Assembly: GCF_903995425.1 (NCBI RefSeq)
Contig: NC_050449.1
Span: forward strand, 9,615,278 to 9,679,277
DNA: 64,000 bases
From: Onychomys torridus
Taxonomy: Eukaryota > Chordata > Mammalia > Rodentia > Cricetidae
Direction: 5' to 3'
Numbering within the stretch: position 1 is the first letter of the stretch; each line of letters begins with the position of its first letter. Below, one piece after another: positions 46,347-56,351 of the stretch. Under the pieces are notes generated by a model, which was not told where the DNA came from, did not search any database, and saw only the letters and a program-made list of their open reading frames with translations. Both the position numbers and the translations under genes were made by a program.

Positions 46347-48049
46347 AATTATACATTTTCAACATTTAAACATATATACAATTACATACCACACACACGT
46401 CAGGACTAACTTAGACACAGTGAAGGAAGTAGGAAGATGATGATGGAGACACTGGAAGGAATTCTGTAGTTAATGGAAGAAAAATGCTGACTTTTAAGAT
46501 GACTGTGGCATACTTTGGCTTTCATCTGCTTGCTATAGTTGATTTTGAAAGAAGTGTTACCCAAAGTCCAAAAGTCTAAATCCTTCTTCATTTGTAGTGG
46601 CTTTCCTGTTAGTTAACGTCTGCATCATTTTTACACAGGGTTCCTTGTAAACTATATATTTTATCATTGATTGAAAATAAAAATGAATAATAAACTGGGT
46701 GCCTGTCAGTAAGTCCTGTGTGATTCAAGGATGCTGAAGTAAGATTAAGTTGTGTACACATCTGTCATGTCCCAAGCCAATGAAATGGTGTCCCTGAGGT
46801 TATCTTTTTAATTGGACATTTACTATATTTATCTCTAGGGGCTATGGTAGTCTTACAGTTCATCAGTCTTCAAGTTAACACAGCTTTGCACAGAGTCCAA
46901 GTCCTAATTAATAATAAAAAACCTACTTAAATGAAATCACAGTGATATGGGATGAAGGGTTCTAAGCAAAGTTACCCGCAGTGCTCAGACAAACAAAAGC
47001 ACTGGCCTGATCTGCCTTCTTTTCATTTTAGATGCGGGCTATGCCATGGGTTTGCTCTGTGAGTCTCCAGCCGGTCACATGATGCCTTGGGACCCTGGAC
47101 TATGAAGTGACATCCTTGACCCATTGAGCCCTTGTCACCAAATAAACCCCTAAGTATCTCTGGGTTTGAAACTTGGGAAAGCATTAGAAATGAGGAAGAG
47201 CGAACCTGGAAGCCAAACACCGGGACACATGTAATTTTTATATTGTGCAGGGGTTTTCCTGGGGCTTTAGGACGGGACATATACAGCAGCCATGTGCACA
47301 AAACCATTAGGCAACGATTATATCAAACCATCATACTCTCAGGCCTCACTTAAAAACCAATCTTCTTAGATGAACTTCTCCTTTAAAAAAAAAAAAATTT
47401 AACTCTTTCATTTCCCTTTATTCTTTATCCTGGAGAGCACCCCCATCACATGCCCCCAATCCTGGGTCTTTGTATGGACTCACAGCTTCTTCTCTTTTAG
47501 GGGTGGTGAAGGCAGAAGAAACCAGGTCCCCTCTCTTTTGTGACTTCTTCAGTTGGCTTTTCAAGGGTTCTTCTTGCCAGCCTCCTTGTTCCTCACCGGG
47601 TCCTTTTGTCCCTTTTGCAGATTCTTGAGGGTGGAAGGAGAAATGAAACTGAAGATAAACCAGTGGACACTTTTAGAAGAGCAGTTGCCTGTTTTTCAAT
47701 CCATGATGCAAAATTATTAGTTTTGACATCTGTAAAGATTATGATATTAACATAGATTTTAAAAAGTTTTCCATAAGGTGTGTCATTAATATACACATTT
47801 TCATATATTTGATCCTGTCTTTGCCTCCTCCTAATGTACATGCTTTTGCACAGTTGTATTCATTAAGCTGTGGAGTAAGAAGTTGATAAAAAGCTGGTAA
47901 ACGAAGCCTATGGGACCCGTAGCATTATAGGACAGGTAAGCCTGACCAGGGGAAGGTTGAATTACCCAGCTCTGCACCCAGCTACCTTACACAAGTGGAC
48001 AAGAGGCAACTGGTTGTTAATCCACTTGAAGCACAACAGAAGTTGGTAA
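46347..48049. other. Unassigned sequence
   Basis: An A/T-run at 47385-47402 is the only compositional feature. Frames at 47023-47353 overlap on both strands. No gene or named repeat seen. Confidence 0.45.
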
Positions 48050-48578
48050 TGTGAGGGCAGTACAGACTCCATCTTAGGGAAGGGCCACCATCTTAGACCA
48101 CCTGCTGTACACAGGAAGGACCTCAGGAATGTGCCATGACAACTAGAACAGATACAGAGCAGTATCCTCCTGCAGACATCCTGTCTACAGTTTATGGCCC
48201 TTGAAGATATCCAGATGATCCTGCTGAGCAGTCCTGATAATCCCGTTCAGCAGGTTGTGGTTCCCCGCCAAAAGTTTCCAACCCATAAAATAGTTTCAAA
48301 TGTGGTTTTGCGCCAAAAGTCTAGAACAATAGTTTCAAAAAAATCACCTTGCCCCATATCCATTCTACCCAATCCCAAGATGCCAAAGCATGTAGTTCCT
48401 GGCTTGTGGTTTTTCCCTATAAAAACTCTCTACTCCTGGGTCCACTGCCGCCACCACTGTCACATTTCCCTTCACCTGCCTGGCGGTGGCTCAGGTTCTA
48501 ACCTGATAATAAAAGGACCCTTTTGTCCTTTGCATTGGAAACCTTGGTGATCTCTGGGGGTTTCATGAAATAGGTACA
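48050..48578 (+). mobile_element. Solo LTR (ERV), sense strand
   Basis: Starts 'tgtgagggcagtacagactc' and ends near '...tttcatgaaataggtaca'. It has promoter-like 'ccctataaaaactc' (about 48415-48428), a CCGCC-containing R/U5 side, 'ctgataataaaagg' with a poly(A) signal (about 48505-48516), and 'ccttggtgatctctgggggt' near the 3' edge, the layout of a retroviral LTR. No interior follows. Class I (ERV1-like) is my guess from the style of the sequence. Ends may be off by a few bases. The 118-codon frame 48194-48550 lies inside and is not a gene. Confidence 0.7.
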
Positions 48579-48619
48579 ATAGTAACAAAGAACATCCTAG
48601 CAAACAAAGAATTCCCACT

Positions 48620-48810
48620 CTGTGAGTGCAAAGAGGCCCATAGCACATGGAAGACCTGAGATCTGAGTTCAAATCCACCACAGGACAGTAGGTAACCTGA
48701 GGGAGCCACTTATGTTCTCTCTAGGCTTCAGTTTCTTCCTTGACAAAATGAACACATTAGTGAAGATGCTGCTCACCATTCTGAGGGTGAATAGAGGGAA
48801 GACACTGTGT
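48620..48810 (+). mobile_element. MIR SINE fossil
   Basis: 'gatctgagttcaaatccacc', 'ggcttcagtttcttccttga' and 'caaaatgaacacatta' are the sense MIR core. Confidence 0.75.
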
Positions 48811-49607
48811 TATACTTACTCTGTGACAAGGTACAGGTGACCAAGTGGGCTGTGGTGGCATCTAATGAAATCCCAGAACTCAGGACACAGAGACAGAAGA
48901 ATAAGAATTTCAAACACAGCTTGGGCCACTTGCAAAACCATGTTTCAGAAAAAGAAAATCAAAAGAATAAAAATACAGATGTCAAGAACATTCAGGAATG
49001 GAACAATATATAACTCTTGTTTTTCTCTTCATCAAAACTGGGAAAGCCATGATTCTAGCCATGGCTATGATTCTGTTAATTTCCTTCACATCTTTGCTTC
49101 AATGTACTACTTGATTTATATTACTCTGTGATTATTAAAATGAAATAAATATAAAATTAAAAGACTGGAGATAAATAGTATTTCTTAGTTTTTCCATATA
49201 GGAGGAGTTTAGAGGTTCTATTTGGCAGGCATGAAGTGGAACCCTCTTCTGAAGCAGTTTTGAGAATGGACACAGCTTCTTTATAGAAACACCCAGTTCT
49301 GACAGTGGCTTCAGGATAGCAGTCAAGCCAACACTTTAGTTAGATCCTTTAGACTGATGGGACTGGTGAGGCTGGAGGCACTTCTGTCTCCTCATAGCAT
49401 CCTTAGTTGACACTCAGAGCATGATGTAACAATAATAATCCTGGAGATTGATGTGATCAACAGGCCCTCTCCAAGCAAACTCAAATTACTCTTTCGTTTT
49501 TTCTTTATAGCCATGTTGGTACCTGTTTTATTCTATACCCTCATTTTGAAGATTTGCAAATGACTAACTGTGTTAACAAAAGGACAACTTTCTTCTAAAG
49601 ATACTAC
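48811..49607. other. Unassigned sequence
   Basis: Begins with a possible B1-like scrap near 48850 ('gtggtggcatctaatgaaat'). Otherwise nothing recognised. Confidence 0.4.
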
Positions 49608-49998
49608 CTTAGTTAGAGTTTCTATTGCTGTGAAGAAACATCATGACCACAGTAGCTCTTATGAAGAAAAACATTTAATTGGGGCTGGCTTACAATTTCA
49701 GAGGTTTAGTTCATTATTATCATGAGAAACACCATGATGATCATGGTGGGAAACATAGTGACATGCAGGCAGACATGGTGCTGAAGAAGGAGCTGAGAGT
49801 TCTACATCTTGATCCTCAGGCAGCAGGAGAGACTGCCAAACTGGGCATGACTTCAGCATATGTGAGACCTCAGAACCTGCCTCCACAGTAACATATTTCC
49901 TCCAACAAGGCCACACCTCCTAATAGTGCCACTCCCTGTGGGCCAAGCATTCAAACACATGAGTCAGTGGCAGCCATACCTATTCAAACTACCATAGA
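49608..49998 (+). mobile_element. Rodent dispersed repeat family 'R', copy 2
   Basis: Better-preserved copy of the 22306 repeat: 'ttctattgctgtgaagaaac', 'aaaaacatttaattggggct', 'gcaggcagacatggtgctga', 'aacaaggccacacctcctaa' and 'attcaaactaccata'. An internal duplication-like stretch ('atcatgagaaacaccatgat') is peculiar to this copy. Confidence 0.8.
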
Positions 49999-50117
49999 TC
50001 CCTTCTTTGTCAGAGACCTAATGAGTTTTCATTCTCCATTATGCAATTGGAATTTTATCCACAGGCAATGCAGGTAATACCTGTGTGGGCATTCCAGTAT
50101 AACACAAATTGCTATAC

Positions 50118-50606
50118 GGTCTTGTTAATAAAAACCTGGAGCCAGATATTGAGGTGTACACTAAAAGATCAGAGAAACAGAACACACCACAGCTAACTTC
50201 ACCTCGCCAACTGATCCAGCTGATCTTGTTTCCTAAGACTGAAAGCCTCTGAGTTCTCATTGGAATGGATCTCAGCTGAATTGCTGCTAAAAAGCCTAAA
50301 AGCTTAAAAGCCTCTAGTTCTTGGTCCTCACGCCTAATATACCTTTCTGCTTCCTGCCATCAGTTCTCGGGATTAAAGGCATGTGTCTTTCCCAAGCAAG
50401 ACATGAGATCTCAAATCCTGGGATTAAAGGTGAGTGTCACCATGCCTGGCTGTTTCCAGTGTGGCCTTGAACTCACAGAGATCAGAATGGATGTCTGCCT
50501 CCCAAGTGATACAATTAAAGGCGTGTTTGCCACCATTGTCTGGCCTCTATGTCTAATCTAGTGGCTGTTCTGTTTTCTGACCCTCAGATAAGTTTATTGG
50601 GGTGCA
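50118..50606 (+). mobile_element. Composite B1-containing repeat 'C', copy 3
   Basis: 'cttgttaataaaaacctgga', 'gatcagagaaacagaacaca', 'gaatggatctcagctgaatt', then three B1-like scraps each containing 'gggattaaagg' or similar, then 'cagataagtttattggggtg'. Collinear with the copy at 34323, with an extra insertion near 50385-50425. Confidence 0.8.
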
Positions 50607-50708
50607 CCAGCCACATTCCTGGTTCAGTCAGGTACTGCAGCTGGTCCTATGCTGGCAGGATTGAGAGGAGAAAACATGATGAATTGCAAGGTAAAGATGA
50701 AAAGTTAA

Positions 50709-50710
<2 letters not shown>

Positions 50711-50755
<45 letters not shown>
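50711..50755. repeat. (GT)n microsatellite
   Basis: About 22 uninterrupted GT units. Confidence 0.95.
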
Positions 50756-51420
50756 CTTTTACCTTCCATTACCATGTACATGGGTGGCCTATGGCTTTTC
50801 TTTAGTGCATTAGCAGAGTGTATGAGTTCCTCTGCCTGCTGTAACACAGTTACTACCGAGTTAATGGCATAATACAGCAGGAAAGCATTCTCCTTCCAAA
50901 CGGCAAAGTCCAGAATGGACAGCACAGCACTAGAGCCAACGTTGTGTCAGGGCATTTCTCAGGAACCACCCATGTTACCTCGGCCCATGAACCTCTTCAC
51001 CTCCCTGTCCAGCTGCATCAAACTGAAGTCTAATGCATCTCACTCCCTTGCCTCTGTTCCTTTCTCCTCCTGTGAGGACTCTTGTGATGACTTTGGCTTC
51101 ACTTAGAGAATTAAGGATAAATTTTCTGTTTTTAAATTCAGCTCACTAGTCATCTGAATTTAGCGCACAACCTTTCTTTTTTATTATTGTTGTAACATTA
51201 CATATTTGTATGTTCCAGAAGTTAAGACACAGACACCATCTTTGGGGGTGGGGAAACATTGTGCCTATCACAGAAAAACAAAACAATCCAAAAATACAAG
51301 TATGAGTGCCATTATTTCCACACTGTTTAATATATGGATTGGTATATGGATTCCACACTGGTTTACATATGGATTGATATCTGAATGATGAGGATCCTAT
51401 AAATGAGAGATGTGCATGAA
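50756..51420. other. Unassigned sequence
   Basis: No gene or repeat recognised. Near 51320-51375 'gttta.atatggattg.tat' occurs twice about 40 bp apart, a small imperfect duplication. Ends at the target duplication of element B. Confidence 0.45.
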
Positions 51421-51429
51421 TACTGCTGT

Positions 51430-51942
51430 TGTGGAATATTTAACTATGTAATGATGTGTTACATTTGTTTATGCTGTGGAATATTACTTTAGCTGTGTGA
51501 AGGTGTGTTACATTTGTTTCTGCTGCATTTATTTAATTATGAAAAGATGTGTTGCTGTTTTACTTTGTGTATAAGGCACCTGATTGATCTAATAAAAGAG
51601 CTGGATGGTCAATAGCTAGGCAGGAGAAGGATGGCGGGGCTGGCAGGTGGAGAGAATAAATAGGAGGAGGAATCTAGGCTCAAGAAGAACAAGAAGAAAG
51701 AAGAGAATGAGGAGAGAGGAACACACCCAGGGCCAGCCAGTAGACACAGAGTAGGGATACAGAAAGAAAGGTAGTAAGCTCCAAGGAAAAATGTAGATGA
51801 AGAAAAAAGGTGAACTTAAGTTAAAGGAAAAAAAGCTAGCCAGAAATGAGCCTAAGCTAAGCCAAGCTTTCGAAACGAATAATAAGTCTCCATGCCATGA
51901 TTTGGGAGCCAGTTGGTGGCCCCAAAGAAAAAGCCTGGTACA
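51430..51942 (+). repeat. 5' LTR of element B with duplicated U3 start
   Basis: 513 bp, TGTGGAATATT...GGTACA. The first about 45 bp ('tgtggaatatt' to 'acatttgttt.tgc') are repeated at 51475-51524 with changes; the 3' LTR has this segment once. Contains a poly(A) signal 'aataaa' (51591-51596), purine-rich middle and 'gccatgatttgggagccagt' near its end. Same family as the solo LTR at 37717. Confidence 0.92.
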
Positions 51943-51963
51943 TGTGGTATTCCAACATAGGGC
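51943..51963 (+). promoter_or_regulatory. Decayed tRNA-Lys primer-binding site of element B
   Basis: 'tggtattccaacatagggc' two bases after the LTR aligns to the Lys1,2-type primer site with one inserted base and loss of both CpGs. Same placement as in element A. Confidence 0.55.
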
Positions 51964-53515
51964 CTGAATTTCCCCTAGGGCCTGATAAAGCTGAAAAACA
52001 AAAAAAAAAAAACAAAAAATGGCTATGGCTCCTTTAAGAGGCTTTGCATATTGTGAGCCCTCTGTCAGCCTGGCTGAAGCAGCAAACTTTGTGAAAATGC
52101 CTGCCACATCCTGGATACTGGCATTTCAGAGCTGGGGTGGTTGACTGCAGTTCTCACTCAAACACACCTCTAAAACAGCCAGGGAACTTAAGGCTCAGCT
52201 CTCACAGACCCCAGGATGGCCCAGAGCCAGTGACCAAAGTGGAAGCGGAGGACCCAGCTGTAGCTGAGCAGTTTAAGGTTTTGCTCATTCATACAGACAG
52301 AAAGGCTAGAGATATGCAGTAAAGCAGGTTCAGATGAAAAAACAAGCAAGTGAACAAAAAACACTCTAAACAGGTTATAGTATGTTTAAAAATATGCGTA
52401 GGCTTACAAGGAAAAGAAAATGGGTATAGACAGTCATAGAAAAAGTAAATAGTTTATAAATAATAATAATAAAGAATAAACCATGTAGAGATGGGAAATA
52501 CACAGGGAGTCTGGATCCTGTATGTTGTGTTGACTCTGAATTTTTTGATTGCTGAGCAAATGACAGCTGCTGAGATACATGGGATTGCAACAGGGACCCA
52601 TGAATTAAACCAGCCTAGACACTTTAGAAATGCCTTGGCTTTAAAATGGAAGTCATAAAATGTATTGCTTTGGGGAACAGGTTATACTTGTTTCCATAGG
52701 AATCAAAAAGCTCTGGATTCCTTCAAGGTTGATAGAGATCAGGTTTGATTAGAGAAGACCCCCTGAAAATCCTAGCTACAGACATAAAGAAATAAACCTA
52801 GATAAACTACAAGATACATGATGTATATTTTACCTGTTCAAACATAAAACAAAAAATCATCTTTAGACTGTACAACACACAGTCTATACTTGTGTTAATG
52901 CAACTATGTATGTTACTTTGAAAGTCTATGTATTTTCAGAGCAAGATAACCAGACACCAGTGAAAATGAATGACCCAGGTTGTCCAGCCTCACAGACTGT
53001 GCTAGCCAGGACTGCAGATAAGCCTTGTGCTTTCCCATTGCAGAGATACTGGACAACAAATACTACAGCTAGTTTTCTTGAGACTTGACCATTATCTCAA
53101 TTTTCTCAGGTTCCCTAAAGATACCATCATACACACACAACTGGAATCAGTCTAGAGAACACAACACCCATATTCCCAAGAGGTGGTGTGGATGATTTTT
53201 GGTCATTTGGTGAATGTTTGTCATTGTTTAGGGGAAATTTAGGAATATAGGATAAAAAGACAACTATTAACATCAAGTATTTTACATTAGTATGGATTTT
53301 GGTATATTGAGCTCTTTTTGTTATACTGTATGTATGTCTCTGCTCTGTTCAAAGGATTTTGTATATTGATACAAATTTGAGGTTATTTTTGTTATAATAT
53401 ACTGTATATATGTATACATGCTTGTTTAAGGTATTGTACCTATGCAGTTCATTTAAAAATGTAATATAAGGTTCTAGTCCTTGAAAGCTATTATTATAAA
53501 CCTTTAGGATAATTA

Positions 53516-53775
53516 AGAAACAAGTTAGTAGTTATTCATTTATAACAGTCAAACTTGTAGTTATGTTAAGTATGTTTTCAAGCTCATACAGAGGTATATT
53601 TTAGATAGATAGAAAGTCTTTAAACACTTCAAAGTCCTACAGAATATGGCACTTAAAATATTTTGTTAACATTGGGCTTTTCATGGCAGTGAGACATGTC
53701 TGTGTCTAGGAGCACCAATCTACTTCATAAAAGGATGATGGGCATCAAAGAATCTCCATATGGAGTTTGCTTTCA
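53516..53775 (+). repeat. Source segment of the internal duplication in element B
   Basis: Interior sequence repeated at about 54905-55165. Bases 53557-53762 are identical to 54945-55150 (206 bp) as far as I can read. Flanking bases on both sides align only loosely. Confidence 0.9.
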
Positions 53776-54029
53776 TTGTGGCAAGCTACCCATTTGGGCA
53801 AGATACTGCTCTTGCCTTGACTGTTGACAGTATGCTGTACAAATTAGATAAGCAGGACACAAAGGAAAAGGACTGTCAAACTTTGCTAAGACAAGGCAGG
53901 ACAGTCCTTCAAAATTCCTGCTTCATAGAAGAGTCTGTCAGATATTCTAGGCCTGTAGGCCAAAGATGGGTCTGTAGTTTCTCTAAGTTTGGAAGTGGCT
54001 TGCACTGTACTTGCTGTTTACTCAGGTAA
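53760..54029 (+). pseudogene. Short open frame of element B shared with element A
   Basis: An 89-codon frame with 'SCFIEESVRYSRPVGQRW' aligned in register with element A. No recognisable retroviral domain. Its start lies at the edge of the duplicated segment and the shared end region is lost ('WVCSFSKFG' instead of the longer tail in A). Likely residual coding sequence of an ancestral element. Confidence 0.4.
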
Positions 54030-54039
54030 TATTATATAT

Positions 54040-54195
54040 ATTTTTTGTTTGTTTTTTCAAGACAGGGTTTCTCTGTGTAGCTGTGGTACCTGTCCTGGAT
54101 TTGCTCTGTAGCCCAGGCTGGCCTCAAACTCAGAGATCCACCTGGCTCTGCCTTCAGAGTGCTGGGATTAAAGGCATGTGCCACTTCCCAGCCCT
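54040..54195 (-). mobile_element. B1 SINE inside element B, minus strand
   Basis: 'gacagggtttctctgtgtag', 'cctgtcctggatttgctctg', 'gtgctgggattaaaggcatg' with a (TTTG)n tail on the left. It splits an interior stretch that is continuous in element A, so it inserted after element B. Confidence 0.95.
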
Positions 54196-54666
54196 TCTGG
54201 GTTTTTTGATAGAGTTGGAGACTAGCTAGTTATAGCTACAGTTTTCTTTAGTTATGATAGAAGGTAAATTAGGTGAAAAACTTGGAACTCACCAAGACAG
54301 GATAAATAATGGAGTATTTTCTCTGAATTTGCCAAATACAAATAGACTGGATATTGTAAATGTAATTCTTACTCAATAATTGTCTTTATTGGTTATAGTC
54401 TTACTATATTAAAGTTAAAACCTTTCTTTTCATTTAGACAAGAAGGGGGAAATGTGGAATATTTAACTATGTAAAGAAGTGTTAAATTTGTTTATGATGC
54501 ATTTGTTTGATTATGAAAAGATGTATTGCTGTTTCACCTTGCCTGCCTAAGGCACCTGATTGGTCTAATAAAAAGCCAAATGGTCAATAGCTAGGCAGGA
54601 GAAGGATGGCGGGGCTGGCAGGCAGAGAGAATAAGTAGGAAGAGGATTCTATGCTCAAGAAGAATG

Positions 54667-54743
54667 AGATGGAGGAGGAGGAGAAAGAGGAGGAGGAGGA
54701 GGAGGAGGAAGAGGAGAAGGAGGAGAAGGAGGAGGAGAGAGCG
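54667..54743. repeat. (GGA)n tract in the 3' LTR
   Basis: Interrupted GGA/GAA trinucleotides, about 77 bp, purine only. Confidence 0.92.
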
Positions 54744-54904
54744 CGACATGCCTAGAGCCAGCCAGGCAGCCACCAGCCAGCAGATACAGAGTAAGGCATA
54801 CAGAAAGAAAGGTAAAAAGCTCCAAGGCAAAATGTAGAAGAAGAGAAATAGGTTAATTTAAGTTAAAGAGAAAAAACTAGCTAGAAATCAGCATAAGGTA
54901 GGCT

Positions 54905-55180
54905 GAAACAGGTTAGTAGTTAGTTACCTATAGCAATCAAAAGTGTAGTTATGTTAAGTATGTTTTCAAGCTCATACAGAGGTATATTTTAGATAGATAG
55001 AAAGTCTTTAAACACTTCAAAGTCCTACAGAATATGGCACTTAAAATATTTTGTTAACATTGGGCTTTTCATGGCAGTGAGACATGTCTGTGTCTAGGAG
55101 CACCAATCTACTTCATAAAAGGATGATGGGCATCAAAGAATCTCCATATGAAGTTTGTCTTAATTGCTTTCAAAACTATT
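54905..55180 (+). repeat. Interior-derived insert in the 3' LTR of element B
   Basis: Second copy of 53516-53775. The left 40 bp ('gttagtagttagttaccta') and the right end ('aagtttgtcttaattgc') are diverged from the first copy; the central 206 bp are identical. Confidence 0.9.
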
Positions 55181-55246
55181 ACATCACCATGTTATGATTT
55201 GGGAGCTGGTTGGTAGTCCAAAAGAAAGCCTGGTACATACTGCTGT

Positions 55247-56306
55247 GACAGTTCCTTCTCATTGTGAGCCTAAACTGAGATGAGCTTGTGAATGAGTGGT
55301 TATGTGTGGTCCCACCCCAATGGTGCTTCTTAGCATTTAATGGGGGAGTCCCTAAAGACCCTGTCTTATTTCTGTCCTTAGTGGGCTTGCCATGAGTTAA
55401 AGAGATTTTTAACAATTGTTAATTATTGTAGGTTTAGGAAAATGTGTCTCAGCTGACTCTTTCAAAGTTGAGTTACAAACTTGGTGCATAAATCTGGTAA
55501 CACAAGTAAACCCTGGGCATTTGTTAATACAGCAGAGAAATTAGATTCCTCTGTGGTAGGACGCAGGGCAGAGCGAGGCAGTTTAAAACCTGAGACAGTG
55601 GAGAGGCGAGGATGTCCAGAGTCAGAGGGGGTGCTGCATATGGGATGGCTATGCAGGGTTTAGGTGTCCTGGAGAGACCTGTTTAGTAATGCATTAAGAA
55701 AACATTGTTAATTCTCCATAGTTATTATGAAATGCCAGGGAGGCTTCCTTCACACACCTTAGTTTAGGGGCATTTACTGGGACACCAAAAAGGTAAATGT
55801 ATTTATTTTCTTTAGTGTGAGCACAGTTCCTTTCTATCAGCATGAGAGTGTTACTTGGAATCTTGAGCTTGGCTATGAGCTATCTGGGTATTTTCACATG
55901 ATGTCTTATGTGATTCAAAGGAGCACAGCATAGTCTACATGGGCTTTTGGCTACCTTGGTTGGTGTCACACTGCAGAATTAGTGTAGCCTCCCCCAAACA
56001 ACAATAACAAAAACACAGCACCCCTGTGGGATCTTGTCTTTCCATACCCAAGCACCTTTCTTCCTGCTTTAAATAATGAACGCAGGCACCTCATGTTCCA
56101 CACCATGCTGGGGTGTCATCACCGCCAGCTTTGGATGAAGGGCAGGCTCCAAGGGGCACTTCATCAGCCACACTGAACTTAGAGCCAACAGAGGAAGGAC
56201 TTCTGCCAGTGATGCATACTTAGGCTAATAGTCTGTGGTCTTCTGAGAAGAGAAAGTGCAGGTAGTAGTGGGCAGCCATCAGAAGTTGGCAGGAAACAAG
56301 CCTCTT

Positions 56307-56310
<4 letters not shown>
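55247..56310. other. Unassigned sequence
   Basis: No repeat phrase or gene recognised in 1.06 kb. It ends at a 39-base A-run that may mark the tail of something unrecognised. Confidence 0.4.

Positions 56311-56349
<39 letters not shown>
56311..56349 (+). repeat. A39 homopolymer
   Basis: Thirty-nine consecutive A. No SINE or L1 body directly precedes it, and no AATAAA or ATTAAA lies within 60 bases upstream. Confidence 0.9.

Positions 56350-56351
<2 letters not shown>

Larger units (their letters stand above)
54453..55237 (+). repeat. 3' LTR of element B, split by interior sequence
   Basis: LTR sequence runs 54453 to about 54900, is interrupted by about 280 bp of interior-derived sequence (about 54905-55180), and resumes 'catgttatgatttgggagct' to 'gcctggtaca' at 55237. 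The purine stretch 54667-54743 has expanded to a (GGA)n run absent from the 5' LTR; the poly-Leu frame on minus (54591-54830) comes from it. Poly(A) signal 'aataaa' near 54568. Confidence 0.88.
51421..55246 (+). mobile_element. Element B: complete LTR retrotransposon, non-autonomous, rearranged 3' LTR
   Basis: Second complete retrovirus-like element. In order: target copy 'tactgctgt' (51421-51429), 5' LTR (51430-51942), 2-bp gap, primer site 'tggtattccaacatagggc' (a strongly decayed Lys-type site), a 2.5-kb interior, polypurine tract 'agaagggggaaa' (54441-54452), 3' LTR starting 'tgtggaatattt' (54453) and ending 55237, target copy 'tactgctgt' (55238-55246). The 9-bp match exceeds the 6 bp expected for this class, so part may be chance. 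Interior sequence is homologous to element A, while the LTRs are unrelated to those of A. No gag-pol frame survives, so mobility relied on another element. LTRs differ by roughly 9% where compared, older than A. A B1 has inserted at 54040. Confidence 0.92.

Noticed and set aside
48194..48550. 118-codon frame as a gene
   Set aside because: Lies wholly within the solo LTR and spans its promoter and poly(A) region.
51616..52107. 163-codon minus-strand Phe/Leu-rich frame
   Set aside because: Antisense translation of the purine-rich 5' LTR and leader of element B.
54591..54830. Poly-leucine membrane protein on minus
   Set aside because: Translation of the (GGA)n tract in an LTR.
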